From Hermatobates lingyangjiaoensis (taxonomy: Eukaryota; Arthropoda; Insecta; Hemiptera; Hermatobatidae), in assembly GCA_026182355.1 (NCBI GenBank), contig JAPFBL010000241.1, forward strand, positions 252,501 through 316,500: DNA of 64,000 bases, read 5' to 3'. The position numbers were made by a program, and so were the translations under genes. Positions 1-12,245 of this stretch are shown here, piece by piece (the first letter of the stretch is position 1; the number at the start of each line of letters is the position of its first letter). Under the pieces are notes generated by a model, which did not search any database, was not told the origin of the DNA, and worked only from the letters and a program-made list of their open reading frames with translations.

Positions 1-570
1 GAAATACCTCGCGCTTAAAACTTCTGTAATCCTTTCTCCCCCACTGCTATATTCATTTTGCTTATGTAGGTACTTTCTAGTCATACAATAATCAAAAAAG
101 AAAAAAAACTTGTAATTTCCTTTTTTATTGTATTTAATGAATTCTCAAATAAATTAATTCCTCTATACTTGCAGAATTAATTAATGGAAAGAAAGTTATT
201 ACCTAATTTTAAAATTGATTCGTTATTTAGAATAAAGTCGAGATTATATGTATTTCTATAGACTTTAATTACTTCTGAGACTTAGGTCGACACTTTTTTG
301 ATTTAAAATAAGGCATTTAAATACCATTATTTTAAGTCAGATCCAAACTTTCATGAATGATGATATATATACCAATGATGGCCACCTTCAAAAAAAAAAA
401 AAAAAAATGGAGTGGTTTACACTCAACTGCTGTAAGTTAAATACTCTGTAAACTAATAGATTTTGAAGTTAATTTTTTGAATCGTTTGTTTTAGAGATAT
501 CTTTCCATATCCCCAACAAGTTTCGCAATGGTGTAGTTGAATATTATTATAGTGTTTAGTTTCTATGGTC
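1..570. other. AT-rich DNA, no feature recognised
   Basis: Unstructured AT-rich sequence with an A homopolymer near 392-407 and a phrase at 407-424 (gagtggtttacactcaa) that recurs at 7010-7024. No open frame has coding character. I see nothing else in it. Confidence 0.6.
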
Positions 571-571
571 T

Positions 572-740
572 TAAATACATGCATATTGTTAATACCACTG
601 AGGTTAGTATGATTTATATTAGAAATAGGTAAAACCGTCATACCTCGTAAGATGATCATGGAGTCGTTGGAGCGCTTTCGGACGTTCCAATGACTCCATG
701 ATCATCTTACGAGGTATGACGGTTTTACCTATTTCTATGG
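572..740. mobile_element. Fold-back MITE, family T
   Basis: A leader (atgcatattgttaatacc) is followed by a long inverted repeat with arms 621-670 and 687-736 and a loop of about 16 bases. The leader recurs at 24091, and a related leader is at 60199. The related copy at 48780 shares only the part following the leader. The element carries no coding sequence. The centre, read on the minus strand, has a short helix followed by GAAAG, as in the other fold-back families of the window. Non-autonomous mobile element is the natural reading; the mobilising enzyme is unknown. Confidence 0.75.
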
Positions 741-870
741 TCTTGTTTATATTTTTTTTGTTATGTCATCCGTAAAAACCCTCTGGTTAAAGTCCACCTT
801 GAGTGTATAGTTGGAACATTCCCTCTTGTCTTAAAGTAGGTAACGTTGTACCCATTGTGTTGCTAAAGAA

Positions 871-1178
871 CTAGGTTAGGTTGCAGTGGTAGTCCCTCAA
901 GGGAACACACGTAAACCGAGCATTGTCCCTTTGTGATATCACGCAATGAAGATTGATTCTACATTGGGAGTCCTAAATTTTGCCTAACTCAAGTGTATTT
1001 AGAGTAGGGATCTTTAAAGAGACCTGACATCGTACAGGCTCGGGACCGACGATTTAACGTCCTTCTCCGAGGGACAGATCACCTCCCGCATGAATAAATC
1101 GAGGGTCTGGTGGGGATCGAACCCCGGTCTTATCAGTTCAGAGGCGAGTACGTTAACCACTGAGCTGACCTGACCCCC
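871..1178 (-). mobile_element. tRNA-derived SINE, near full length
   Basis: Read on the minus strand, the head has an A box (agctcagtggttaac) and a B box (ggttcgatcccc, at about 1112-1125). These are the internal RNA polymerase III promoter elements of a tRNA. A conserved body of about 230 bases follows, ending in a region around aggttgcagtggtag. About ten copies of the same body occur in the window in both orientations, so this is a dispersed SINE and not a tRNA gene: the body follows directly and copies diverge in the anticodon region. It is the most complete copy here. Confidence 0.9.
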
Positions 1179-2045
1179 ATGTTAAGGAACTAACTCTTCG
1201 TTCAAAAATAAATACATCATAGTCAAAACGTTAAGGTATATGTTTGATGAATTATGTAGAACACCACTGGATCGATGCTTAAAATAGTGTTTAAAATGTG
1301 CGACTGAACCCTCAACTTCCAAGAAGTTTCAATCTTCAAAGTCTAGCTTCGAGCAATACTAAAAGCTGTGTTTAATAACTACTCACATTAGTTTTGTTAA
1401 CTTAGGGTTTGATCCAGAATGAGGTACAACTCTAGTTTCCCTCTCACTGTTTCACTACGGAATTTAAACCCGTATCTACTAATAGATTCATACTTAAATA
1501 GTTCCAAAGCTGCAATTGAATTAGTATAACTTTCAGCTTTGTCCTTCCTAGTTTCTTTAAGATTTTTTGCATGACAATCTAAAATCAAACCTCATGAAAT
1601 AGTTTAAAAGACTGTTTCAAGACGTATGTTATTAATCTTAACTCAGAATTCTTAACCCAAAATCATTTGAAATCCTATATTTGTTCGAATTATAGAAAAC
1701 ACGAGTTGAAAGTCTAATGAGTAGTTAGGAGAAATTGTGCCAATTTTAAATTATAACTCGAGTTCTAGGCTTCAGATGCAAATTGAGGGAGCAGGTTTTT
1801 TTTTTTGGCTATATCTATTGGGAATAATAAACCTGCTACATCTGGTTTCTACCAGAAATCAGATAAAATCGTACTGTAAATATTTGTTTTTCTCTTGTCA
1901 ATTATAAATTAATTGGTATTAAAATATAGATTTATCTTCTCGACCAATGATTCTTAAAGTTCAAACATAGATTTCTTGCGGATTTTTGTTCTAAAGAAAT
2001 AACACTCTTGTTTTTATGTCGTTGTTTCACCAAAATGCGATTTTT
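1179..2045. other. AT-rich DNA, no feature recognised
   Basis: No long open frame, no tandem repeat and no recognisable element. Short A and T tracts only. Confidence 0.5.
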
Positions 2046-2047
2046 AA

Positions 2048-2500
2048 AAATAAAAACAATTTATTGATGACATAAGTAGTGAAAACAAATACACCGAGAG
2101 AAAAATCAACCAACAGAAAACAAAAACTACAATAAACCAAACCATAAAACCACATAAAGTAATAGAAAACTATAAAACATAGCCGTGTTATTGTTTTTTA
2201 ATAGAAAACATGTCCTTTTTAAACATAATTACTTTTTATTCATTATTAAGGCAAAAAAAATGTCAATCATTTTTTAGTTGTTTGTTTGTTTCTTGAAGGC
2301 TCTGTTTGTATGTATCCTCGCAGAATTTTTTCGCAACATTACTTATCTGCTTACTTTTTTTCTTAATAATTAATAAAAAGTAATTATTTTTTTAACAACA
2401 CATGTTTTCTATTAAAAAACAATAACACTGGCTATGTTTTATGGTTTCTTTACGGTATTTGTTTTCAATTACTGATGTCGTTAATAAATTGTTTTTTTTT
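2048..2500. repeat. Imperfect fold-back element
   Basis: The segments at about 2175-2220 (catagccgtgttattg) and 2400-2445 (caataacactggctatg) are reverse complements, and the outer segments near 2060-2095 and 2455-2490 also pair. The spacer is AT-rich and unrelated. A relative without the second arm seems to lie at 11205-11300 (shared acaaatttattaacgacat-like start and aaccaacagaaaacaaa). No coding content. Confidence 0.6.
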
Positions 2501-2620
2501 TTGCCTTGAAAATAGCAAACAATTTTTGACGAATCAACGGCATAAAAACAGGTGTGTTTATTTCTTTAGAATAAAAATCCTCAAGAAACCGATGTTTGAT
2601 TAACTTAATTAAAATATAGT

Positions 2621-2722
2621 TCAATTAGATATTGGTTTTTTATCAAGATAACTCTGACAGTAGTAAAAATAGTATTGAGTCAGAGGTTTTGGATCTGATT
2701 CCAATGTTGCTATTTTTCGCTT

Positions 2723-2781
<59 letters not shown>

Positions 2782-2910
2782 AGAGATTAAGTTTTCTACC
2801 CACTTTTGTCTTAATTAGTTTTCTGGATTTCTTTTCCAAATCTCGTAGTCTTACTTTGATTTCTTTAGGAACTAGGTGTAATAACTCACCATATGTTTTG
2901 CTATATATAT
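2621..2910 (-). pseudogene. Protein-like retroelement remnant broken by (TA)n
   Basis: The minus-strand frame encodes a charged, helical-looking segment (PKEIKVRLRDLEKKSRKLI) at about 2800-2880. A TA microsatellite then interrupts it and gives a meaningless IYIYIY run. The segment sits next to the large palindrome at 2917-3269, which has the GAAACG-type centre seen in other fold-back elements. It may be a scrap of the N-terminal region of a retroelement ORF. No catalytic motif is present, so the family is a guess. Confidence 0.35.
2731..2778. repeat. (TA)n microsatellite
   Basis: About 48 bases of uninterrupted TA. It lies inside the remnant described at 2621-2910. Confidence 0.95.
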
Positions 2911-2916
2911 ATATAT

Positions 2917-3269
2917 AGGTGTGTTCTCTAATCGGGGTTCGGTCAATTTTCCAGGATAAAAAATCAAACTCTCGTTGCCAACGCTTCGGTTTCATTCAAA
3001 ACCCTTTTCATAGGCAGAAGTAAGAATTTTTTAACTGAGAAAATGAAATTTACATTATTTAAAGGAACAACAATGTTAACCGGACAAAACCTTCGACTAG
3101 ACTGTTAACATTGTTGTTCTTTTAAATAATGTAAATTTCATTTTCTTAGTTAAAAAATTCTTACTTCTGCCTATGAAAAAGGTTTTAAATAAAACCGAAA
3201 CGTTGGCAACAAGAGTTTGATTTTTTATCCTGGAAAATTGACCGAACCCCGATTAGAGAACACACCTAT
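2917..3269. mobile_element. Large palindromic element
   Basis: Left arm 2917 to about 3080 and right arm about 3102 to 3269 are reverse complements over about 165 bases with few mismatches, around a spacer of about 20 bases. Both ends (aggtgtgttctctaatcg and its complement) lie near short TA tracts. The right arm has accgaaacgttggcaac at about 3197-3213, the same GAAACGTTGGC phrase as the elements at 21485, 25970 and 49936. No intact ORF. Head-to-head dimer of a retroelement end is a plausible origin. Confidence 0.75.
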
Positions 3270-4320
3270 TCTATCAAACGGTCGATATATTATTGAATCT
3301 GTTATATATATATTTGCTATAATTAAAACTAAATAATTTAATTTTTAGGTTGTTTAATTAAGAGGCCCAGTTGTGGTAAACAAGCTTGATGTCCCAGTAA
3401 AAGAGTAAGAAGTGTTTATTTACTTTCTCTTCAGGTTTGATCCAAGATCCAAGCGGTAGGATTCGAGAGAGAAAAGCCAGGCGTCCCATTCTATGCTAAA
3501 TCAACACCATATAATCAATAAATCATTATTGGACGTATATCTTCGACTCGTTTTCAACAAGTACAACTTAACTCGATATTTTCACTTTAATCATATGTAA
3601 AAAAAGAAGAAGAAGAAAAAAAACGAAATTCCTCTGTTTAAAAATAGCTGGAGAAATTCTGGCTACATACGGATGAATTCACCCGTTAATTGACTATTTC
3701 CGTATTTGAATTTGCAATAGCCCGCCCGCTCCATGGAGTATAAATAGGGAAAGTCTCATTTGAATACCTTTAACGTGATTTGAAATCCGCTGACTCCATC
3801 GATGAAGTCAAACTTGAATATAAAATCAACCCCCTAATTTTCAAGTTTAATTTTGTTTTAATGTTTAATAGTTTACTATTAAAATGGAGTCCATTAAAAC
3901 CTTTCTAGCTTAGTCATTTGAAGTTATTAATGCTTATTTAATGTTTACAAACTGTTTTGTGAAATGTAGTAAAAAAACGGTCAAAGAAATTGGAGTGGAA
4001 AGACGAGTGGAATACTTAATAAATAATTCAGTGATTATACTTGCATGAGCTGAGGACATGACGTGCATATATGCTAACAAAGTATATATAAACAAGATAT
4101 CAGCAAGCAAGCGTCTGTCCCATGTAGAGGAATTCTATTGTAGGCCGACCTCATTATGGTTACAGATTAGCTGCATTATTGACTTGCATTAAATTGAGAG
4201 CTGGAAATTCTAGCTTACTAAGTTTTTTTTTTTTTTTAAAGAAAAATGTTTAAAGAATTCCTGAAATTGTACAACTGTTTGACGGCTTTTCAGGCTTTCT
4301 GGGAGTGGTGTAGATGAAAA
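3270..4320. other. AT-rich DNA, no feature recognised
   Basis: Mostly unique-looking sequence. A poly-A/G purine stretch occurs at 3600-3625 and a TA-rich patch at 4060-4095. No gene signal. Confidence 0.5.
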
Positions 4321-4330
4321 ATTAGGCTGA

Positions 4331-4611
4331 ACTAGTAGCCCCACATAGGCTAAACATTGGCCCTTTGTACTATCACATAACGAATATTCTACATTAGGTG
4401 ACACTTAAATTTTGCGTAACTCAAGTGTATTTAGAGTAGGGATCTTTAACAACTACCTGACATCGTACAGCCTTGGGACTGACAGCCTAGCCTTATCCTC
4501 TGCTCAGATTTCATCTCCCACGTGAATATATCTAAGGCTTGAGTGCGTATCGAACCGTGGATGTACCAGTTCAGAGGAGAACACGTAAACCAGTGGGCTA
4601 ACCAGCCCCCC
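4331..4611 (-). mobile_element. tRNA-derived SINE
   Basis: Same family as 871-1178: the body phrases aactcaagtgtatttagag and ctgacatcgtacag are present, and the tRNA-like head is at the right end. The B box is damaged (gtatcgaaccgtgg in + orientation) and the A box reads gtgggctaacc. A decayed copy. Confidence 0.85.
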
Positions 4612-4685
4612 TCAATTACATTTATACCTTCTATGTATAAGTGTGATATCATCACTATTATTGTATCCTGGTACATATACTTGCA

Positions 4686-4872
4686 TTCAATGATCAAAGC
4701 ACAATATGACTAAGACTTTCAACCGTAACAAGTGGTCTTCGTCAGAGTCAAAAACCCAACTGAAACACTAGATGCAGAAAACATCTGCTAAGGGCCATGG
4801 TTTTCCCATTTCTTAAGTGTGGTTTGATCATTGATTGTTATTTCACGTGTTTATGTGAAATCTTTTTATATA
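4686..4872. mobile_element. Family A fold-back element
   Basis: The left half runs in reverse orientation (caaccgtaacaagtggtctt, then cgtcagagtcaaaaaccc) and the right half forward (ttcccatttcttaagtgtgg, then tttcacgtgtttatgtgaaa), ending at TATATA. The spacer holds agatgcagaaaacatctg. This is the commonest repeat of the window, with more than 20 full or partial copies. Confidence 0.8.
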
Positions 4873-5489
4873 CTTACATGTAACAATGAAAATTTAGGAT
4901 TATCCTTTTATTCAAACTTCGAACTTTAGATTTTAATATTTCAAATATTCTTACTATTGGACGATCTGTGACTTAAAACTCCTCTCCATTCTTCCAATGG
5001 TTTAGAAATGATGATTACGCCGTTCTTCTTATGAAACACAATTCAAATGGAAGTGACTTTGAGAATACTACATTTCATGACAGAAGCTATTAGAGGTTGA
5101 TCGGTTGCATAGTGCACGCAGTTTTGCGCCCAATTTCCCACGGCTTTTTTGTTTCTTTCCAGTTGCTCTTTCAGTTTTTCCTTTTCCCATCTCACGAAGT
5201 TTGCTTCACAGTTTGCATTGTATACAGCAATGCTTGCTTAACCTTTCCATTTTAGCTTTACCATTGCCTCTTTACCTAAGCATTTGTTTTTATTTTTGAT
5301 ATATGCTTGAATTTATCATGTAAACAGTTGATAATTTCTTTTTAATTGTCATAGAGTTATTTTTATTATAATAATAGTTTCTTTCCAAAATTTACTGTTT
5401 CTAATTCCCTTACCACAGTAATAGTATGAGTACATAAACTATAAATGTTTTCTCCTTTACTGTTTTTTTTAATGGGTATATATATATAA

Positions 5490-5698
5490 AGATTTCACAT
5501 AAACACGTGAAATAACAATCAATGATCAAATCACAATAAGAAATGGGAAAACAAGACTAAGATCTTTCAACCGTAACAAGCGGTCTTCGTCAGAGTCAAA
5601 AACCCAACTGTTTTTGTTTTTGACTCTGACGAAGACCGCTTGTTACGGTTGAAAGATCTTAGTCTTGTTTTCCCATTTCTTATTGTGGTTTGATCATA
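5490..5698. mobile_element. Family A palindrome, near perfect
   Basis: The reverse half (5490-5610) and forward half (about 5612-5698) are almost exact reverse complements. They carry the terminal palindrome tttcacataaacacgtgaaa, the phrase caatgatcaaa, and the central ctctgacgaagaccgcttgt / acggttgaaag unit. TA tracts lie on both sides (5475-5485 and 5697-5735). In the forward half the centre reads CTGACGA, A, GACCG, loop, CGGTT, GAAA. Confidence 0.9.
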
Positions 5699-5737
5699 TA
5701 TATATAGATATATATATTATATATATATATATATATA

Positions 5738-5860
5738 ATGATCAAACCTAATGGACAAATTTGGGGGGGGGGGGACTAAGATCTTTCAACCATAACCATG
5801 ACTTTCGTCGGAGTCAAATCCCAATTGAAACCAAAGATGTAGAAACATCTAATACGGGGT
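5738..5860 (-). mobile_element. Family A element, partial
   Basis: Reverse-orientation half copy starting at aatgatcaaacc after a TA tract. It is interrupted by a run of G (5763-5773) and then continues ctaagatctttcaaccataa. It ends after agatgtagaaacatct, the spacer hairpin seen in other copies. Confidence 0.75.
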
Positions 5861-6559
5861 TAAGAAGAGTAGGAGGTAATGCAGGTAATTTTTTTAAAGG
5901 GGGGTAAATTCCACGAAAGTACAATGGTTCAAGAATATGTAAGGGTAAAAAGTAGTATATATATTAATAATTTTTAACTGTTTATTAAGTTTGAAATGTT
6001 GTTAAGTAAAGGCAAACTTGGTGACTCGAGTAATATGGATGGGCGACGTTTGTAGAGGGTAGTCCCCCCTTACCACACCCTCAGAGGGAGCTGATTACCG
6101 AACTTTGGCTGGTTGCCATCAGAAAAACTTATTATTTATATTTGCCCAACTTAAGACTTTGATTTTTGACTTTTCCCTATGGGGTGTTTCATTTTCGTCC
6201 TGGAACTTAACAAACTTTTCCAATTTACTGAAAACTTTTTGATTTTTTGGCATTTTCCATTAATTAAGGAAAGAAGTAGGTTTTGTTACTTAAAAGTTAT
6301 TTATATAGAGGTACCGTAATGCTTATATTTATATAAGGGGGTTTCCTAAAATGTTACTCTGTTATGGAGCACAAAATCTTGTATACCTCCATCGCGATAT
6401 ATATTATAACCAATTAAATAAAAGGATTCCACGAACTAAATTAACTATATTGAAAAAAAAAAGGATCTACAGAAATGAAACAGAAACTCACTACTATATT
6501 TCGATGGTGTCGTCATCTGGAAGCTAGAAACGAGTCGCTCCGCACGCCGAGAACGACGT

Positions 6560-6646
6560 CGTGAATAAATCGAGGTCCAGCTGGGGATCGAACCCCGGAC
6601 TACCAGCCCAGAGGAGAGTGCGTTAACAATGGAGCTAACCTGACCC
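6560..6646 (-). mobile_element. SINE head fragment
   Basis: Only the tRNA-like head and first part of the body of the SINE family remain. The B box (ggttcgatcccc on the minus strand) is intact at about 6583-6594, and the A box region ttagctccattg is recognisable. Confidence 0.8.
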
Positions 6647-6649
6647 TTT

Positions 6650-9080
6650 TCAATTGACTTTACTTAATTCTTAATTTGATCTACTCAAACTATGATAATT
6701 CAAGTGATTGAAGACTAGCTATTATAAAGACCCGTATTATAACAATTTAGCCATACTAAAGAGCAAGGAACTTACCCAGTATCTAACCCTGAGATGTTTT
6801 GCTATTCTTGGCTACAGAGTCGTACCTTCGAATGCCTTAATCTGGAGGTTGTATTGACTGCATTTTGTATTACTGAATAGTTCAGATATTGTTATAACCG
6901 TTGCTATAGTACGTTTGTTGAAAAAATAAAATATATAAATTTACGCAAACGTGTATTAATCGCGCTCATTGAAATTTTATATTAATTAGATATAAATAAA
7001 CAAGTTTGGAGTGGTTTACACTCAATTTGATGGTAATTATCGTATTATGAAACCTATTGGCAGTCAGCTTAATTAATTAATTTATTATAGCTGGCTATTT
7101 TCATTTTGGCATTATATCGGAAACGTACTCATTCATATAGCACTTGAAACAAGTGGTGATAACTAATTAGTAAGATTAGTACAGTTATTGAAGTATATTA
7201 CTAATCAAATCAGTATATCAATTAAAAGGGATAAACAACACAACCTGATGCACTACCACTAAGTGGACAGATTACGTAATTAATTTTCAATTTGTGTTGG
7301 TTATCATATTAAAAGTTTATAAAGTTAACATAATTTGCTTCTAGTAAATTGTTTTTTTTTTTTTTGACGTATACAGATTTTAAGGTAGACAAATCTATTA
7401 TCCCTGTGGGTGGATGTTGATGAATGTCTTTTTTACTCTTTTCTCTCTTGCACTTATCTAAATTCAGGAAGTTTTTTTTTACTACAATATTCATATTAAG
7501 GCTTACTAAATTGTAAGCAATGGAATTTCACGAATCTTTTCCTTACTCTTATTGTAGTTAAAAAGGGTTGTTTTCCATGGTCATCTGGTAAACGTTTGAC
7601 TTTTTTTTAGCAGATTTATAAAATGTAAGAAGTGCCTGCTTACATCGTCAAAGAGTAGACATCGTCAAATGTGAATTTAACGTCTAAACCACTATAGTAA
7701 AAGAGAAAAAGATATCTTGTTGTGGATTAGACGTTGATTGTTATTTCACGTGTTTCTTGTAAAATCCTGTTATAACTCTTAACAAATGTTTTATTCATGT
7801 TTTATAATGTGTTAACTCCATATTGAGCAGATATATAAAAAAAATACATTATATTACATTCATGTTAATATTAGTTGCACTAAAATTACGAAAGGTAAAG
7901 AGTTAATTAATAGTGCATTGCATCAACCTTCAACAACCCAACCAACAGGATTTTCTATAGAAATGTTCAGGGTGTCGTGACGTGTCATATGTTTGCAATC
8001 AGTAAAAAGAAAACAACGGGTTTCTGTCTCACGACTCCTAAAAAAGAAATAACTGACTTAGTCTTGGAGATACCTGCTTTATTTGCCACTACAGTCTTAT
8101 TTTTATTTTAAAAACTTTAAAACTATTTAGTCTCCTTTTATCTTCTTTTGGTTCAATTAGTGATATATTTTGTCATAGGTGTGTACTCTTGTTTCCTTAT
8201 TTCATTTTGTATCATTCATTTTATACTATGATATCATGGTTTTTTTTAGTTATACCTTAAGAAGAACCCTACGTGTACGAAACGCGTTCTTTGTAAGATT
8301 AAGCTTCTATATGTGGAGATTTGTTCATGAACTTTTTCCCGTACAAAGATCTGTTTGAGTAGAGCAGGTCATCAAATGCAATGTCATACACAATTATTTT
8401 AAGTATATACAATTTTTTATTCTTATTAACAATTTATCTTTTATACTTTAAAATTTAAGTTTTGTTAATGATTTTTTTTTTTTTTTTTTTGATACTGTCT
8501 AGATAATGACGAAGATAATTTGTTGAAGATGACATAATGAAGTTGTCTGTTTTCTGACTCATGGGTAAACATTGATGTTTATAATTACCATGTCTTAAGG
8601 AGTGGAAATATCCTATGGTCATTACCATGTTCAACGACTCTACTTTCAGTGTGCGTAATCATGTTCTAATGGTCTTACTTAGCTTAGGCATGGTCTTCCC
8701 TAATTTCAAATTTGTTTAACTTAATTTATACATAAACATTTTGTTGCTGGTAGGTTTAAGGAGGTTGTGAAGTTTAAGTTTAACAAATGACTTCGTTAAT
8801 TGAATAAAAAAATTACTCATTAAGTGGCTGAAAGTAAAGTAATGGTCTCTTAAACCAAAAAAATAGTATATAACGAATACTCTTAATGAAAAAGTTAGTT
8901 TAAAAAAAAAAACAATAATTTGTCAAATTATAAATATTAATTAATAATACTTTTTAATACCACAAATATCACTGATATGATGAACCACATTATTTGTATT
9001 ATTTATTACGTATACTACTTACTTCTTACTGATTTTGAATTTGATCAGAAGGGACGTGTTAAGAACTAAGCTGAGAAGCA
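6650..9080. other. AT-rich DNA, mostly featureless
   Basis: No gene signal. At 8255-8335 a phrase (acgaaacgcgttctttgtaa, then tatatgtggagatttgttca) matches the centre and right arm of the fold-back at 16261-16445, so a solo arm of that family is likely there. Poly-T occurs at 8469-8490. Confidence 0.45.
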
Positions 9081-9190
9081 CATGCACTGTATACAGGGGA
9101 CTGTATACACTGCATGTGTATACATACACAAGACTGTTGTGTATACATGCACTGCATGTGCATGTGTTGCCGAGCTATGCCAGGCAACAT
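9080..9190. repeat. Cluster of short gtatac/tgcatg palindromes
   Basis: About 100 bases dense in self-complementary words (tgtatacaggggactgtata, actgcatgtgtatacataca). They can form several alternative hairpins. No relation to the other repeat families is visible. Confidence 0.55.
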
Positions 9191-9549
9191 TTATATGTTA
9201 TGATAAAAAAAAAATATGTGTTGGTAATTTAACATATGGTAATCTCTTTAGAACCACTAGAGTGGATAAAGAGTAATAAAACTTAAGGAAATTACAATTT
9301 AATAATCGCTATAAACTGTTATGTGTATTGTTGATTATATCATATCCCTGTTAACAAATCTATTTAATGATAGAATTCCTTTTTCTTACAAGTCGGTGAT
9401 TTCCTTATATTACTTGTTAGCCTTCAAGTGTCTTCCAGTTTTTGAAGAACATTTCGTGAACAGTTTTATCTAGTAGAAGGTCGGTTAATGTGGTAGGCAA
9501 TGGAACGCTGTATCCATAGTAGACGTAATATCCGAATTCGGGATGGGTT

Positions 9550-9648
9550 CGCCCCAAAATGTCAATTATTACAGTCGGGTTAGGCCCAAAATGTCAATTA
9601 TTACAGTCGGGTTGGCCCCAAAATGTCAATTCTTACAGTCGGGTCGAG
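9550..9648. repeat. Three-unit 32-bp tandem repeat
   Basis: The unit containing cccaaaatgtcaattattac and agtcgggtt is repeated three times at an exact 32-base spacing (phase points 9556, 9588, 9620), with a few substitutions. It is more GC-rich than its surroundings. Confidence 0.85.
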
Positions 9649-9852
9649 ACCGGGCTTCCCTTTTGCTAATTTTTTTTAATAAATATATATTTATATATTA
9701 TGTATACTAAAACGATGTATAGGTATTAAACTAAGGAATATTTTTTATAAAATAAATAATTTCGACAAAACAAGTGACCGAGATTTGCTTGGCTGGTGGA
9801 GAATAATATCCAATACATGCCCAATATATACCCGATTTATATATATATAAAA

Positions 9853-10048
9853 CAAGATTTCACATAAACACGTGAAATAACACTCAATAATCAAACCACT
9901 CTTCCCTCCCACTCCTTTGAACCCCTCACCATGATGTTTCTGCATCTTGTGTTTCATTTGGGTTTTTTGACTCTGACGAAGACCTCTTGTTGTGGTTGAA
10001 AGATCTTAATCTTTTTTTGTTTTTCATTTTACTTTGTGGTTTGATCAT
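9853..10048. mobile_element. Family A element, fold-back
   Basis: Reverse-orientation start (tttcacataaacacgtgaaa) after a TA tract, then a forward half with ctctgacgaagacctcttgt and atcttaatc, ending at TATATA. The arms are diverged. Confidence 0.75.
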
Positions 10049-10077
10049 ATATATATACCCAACTGGTTTTTAATCCA

Positions 10078-10200
10078 GTTGAGTTTTTGACTCTGACGAA
10101 GGTCGCTTGTTACGGTTGAAAGATCTTAGTCTTATTTTCCCATTTCTTATTGTTGTTTGATCATTGATTGTTATTTCACGTGTTTATGTGAAATCTTTTT
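10078..10200 (+). mobile_element. Family A element, forward half
   Basis: Solo forward half running from gagtttttgactctgacgaa to the terminal tttatgtgaaatcttttta, followed by TA. The CTGACGA, helix, GAAA centre is present, though the helix carries a ggtcgc variant. Confidence 0.8.
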
Positions 10201-10204
10201 ATAT

Positions 10205-10300
10205 ATATGTATATATAGGGGTTGGTCCGCGTCTGGTTTGAGCTGGGTTGGGCTTGTACCCGCATGCCTGTGCAGACCAGGCTAGATTTTTTTTCGGCCC
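10205..10300. other. GC-rich island of unknown nature
   Basis: A short G/C-rich stretch (gggttgggcttgtacccgca) ends at a T run. It resembles in wording the gtcgggtt repeats at 9550-9648. No ORF or RNA-gene signal. Confidence 0.35.
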
Positions 10301-11099
10301 GATCTTACCTTTATTTCGTAGGATTCAAGATTTAGTAAGACCTCAATATTTCTGGAGTACCAAATATGCTTCAAACACGGATTGTTTTTTTAATTAACCA
10401 TTATTTGTTGTTAAATTCTTTTAAAATATGATATTACTTAAAAGAACATGATGCGCCCTTGAATCTTCTTTGAATTCTTTTGAATTGAACAACACTTGTT
10501 GGGAATCTTGAATTCGCTGGGTTACGTTCTTGTAGACTGGTTAACAGAGAAAGGCACTTAGCTGAGACAGGATTGTTAGTACTTCATTAAGAGCTGTAAT
10601 GGCCAGCCATGAAGTAGAAAAGGGAAGTGGGTGGGCTGCTTTAAAAACCATGACCGGCTCAATTTCTATTCCAGTGGACCACAGCCTTCCAAGTCCAATG
10701 GTGTTATTTCATCCAAATATCGAGATTTTATTCTTCTCATTAACATCTGATGTAACTCTTTAGACTTGTGATTGATATTTCAAAATGGTTTACTTTAAAA
10801 CAAGTTGTCCTAGTATAAGTGTCCTGGAATACCAGCTTTACAACGTTGAAAATATAAAGGATGGGGGAAAAAATTGGTGAATTTGAGAAATGATTGATGG
10901 ATTGATCCGTCATGTTAATTGGATGCTGTTTATGTGGTATTGCAATATATTATGTAATTCAGAGTTAAAGAAAGTATACATGTTTGGCCTAGGGGTTTCC
11001 TCGGTAAGGACGGCTCCTAATTGTATCCTAAACCTAAATCAAGTATACTTTCGTTTGAACTGTAAGAACAGGGTTGCCAAAGTGAGGTGAGCTCTGTGA

Positions 11100-11215
11100 A
11101 GTGAGGTTGAGGGGCTTAGGGGTTCTTGAGGATTTTGGTCATAAAAATTCAACTTCTGATTTATAAGCTGACGTTTCGCCAAAAACTGTTTGACATTTTC
11201 AAGGATAAAAAACAA
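11100..11215 (-). mobile_element. Fold-back family G, partial arm
   Basis: The phrase gaggattttggtc, then ttataagctgacgtttcgcc, then aaaaactgtttgacattttc matches the elements at 21413-21554 and 25765-26025. On the minus strand the centre reads TGAAAATG, helix, GGCGAAACGTC. Confidence 0.65.
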
Positions 11216-12189
11216 ATTTATTAACGACATAGGTAAAGCAAGACGACGACCAACCAACAGAAAACAAAAAAAACAAACAAACAAAAATACAGTAACAAGA
11301 AAACCGCAAAAGGATAATAAAATACCCAGTGTTATTATTCATTATTTAAAAATAAACATTTGTTGTTTAAACTTAATTACTTATTGTTAATTATTAAGAC
11401 AACAAAACCCCATTTTCAAACAGATCAGCACAATATTACAAAACTAATTCTGGCAGGATACCTTTATACAGAGCATTAAAGCAAAACAAACAGACAGTAA
11501 CAAACACAGTACGCCAGTAAGTCCCTTTCTTAAAAAGGACCAAGTGCTTTATAAAGAAAAATCATAAATGCCTGCAAACATTTAATTATAAATCATTTTT
11601 TAATCCAAAAATCATTAGGTAGTGTTAAAATTTGGAATTTTAATGTTTTATTTTTTCTTATATATTTTAGAAATTGGTTTTTTTTTTGCTTCTTGAAAAA
11701 CCTTTGCCACTGTTTAGGAGCTCCATAATGTCTTGAAAGTTTGAAAAACCTCTGTGTTAGAGCATTGTTGGTTTGAGTTGAAGGCTGTTTGTTTTGAAGG
11801 CTGCTGCTGCTATTTGGCAATGATGTTGTGACGTGCCTCATTTGTAGGGCTTTAGCTTGTATAACTTGATAAAGTAGATTCATTCAAGGCTGTTTTTCTT
11901 TTTCAATCTAAAATATCACTTCCAATAAAACTGGCCTTTTATATTGCTCTCACTGTCTCACTCATCTGCTTCGTTATTCCTTTATATATTCAACTTTTTC
12001 AATAAATAGAAAATTACTTTATTAAATTTATCAATGAATCCACTTTGCCATTTTTTCAAAAAAAAATATTGTAATTTTTGATCAGAAGTTAGTTTAAATT
12101 ATGAAATACTGTAAACTTACGAGCTATGCAAGCAAGTTATTGTGTGGTATTTACTCACGATGGTGACGAAAATCGTCACCACACGGAAT

Positions 12190-12245
12190 TTGTTTTACGA
12201 TACATTTCGAACACTTAGTGTTCATCAGACTTAGTGTATTTCAGA
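12190..12245 (-). mobile_element. Fold-back family H, solo centre
   Basis: Contains tttcgaacacttagtgttca followed by tcaga. On the minus strand this is CTGATGA, a hairpin (GAACACTAAGTGTTC), GAAA. Relatives lie at 16356, 32582, 35893, 36743 and 61885. Just upstream, gatggtgacgaaaatcgtca forms a separate hairpin (about 12159-12180). Confidence 0.65.

Noticed and set aside
4686..5860. CRISPR-like or repeat-spacer array from recurring family A units
   Set aside because: Units are over 100 bases, occur in both orientations and are dispersed, and the genome is eukaryotic.
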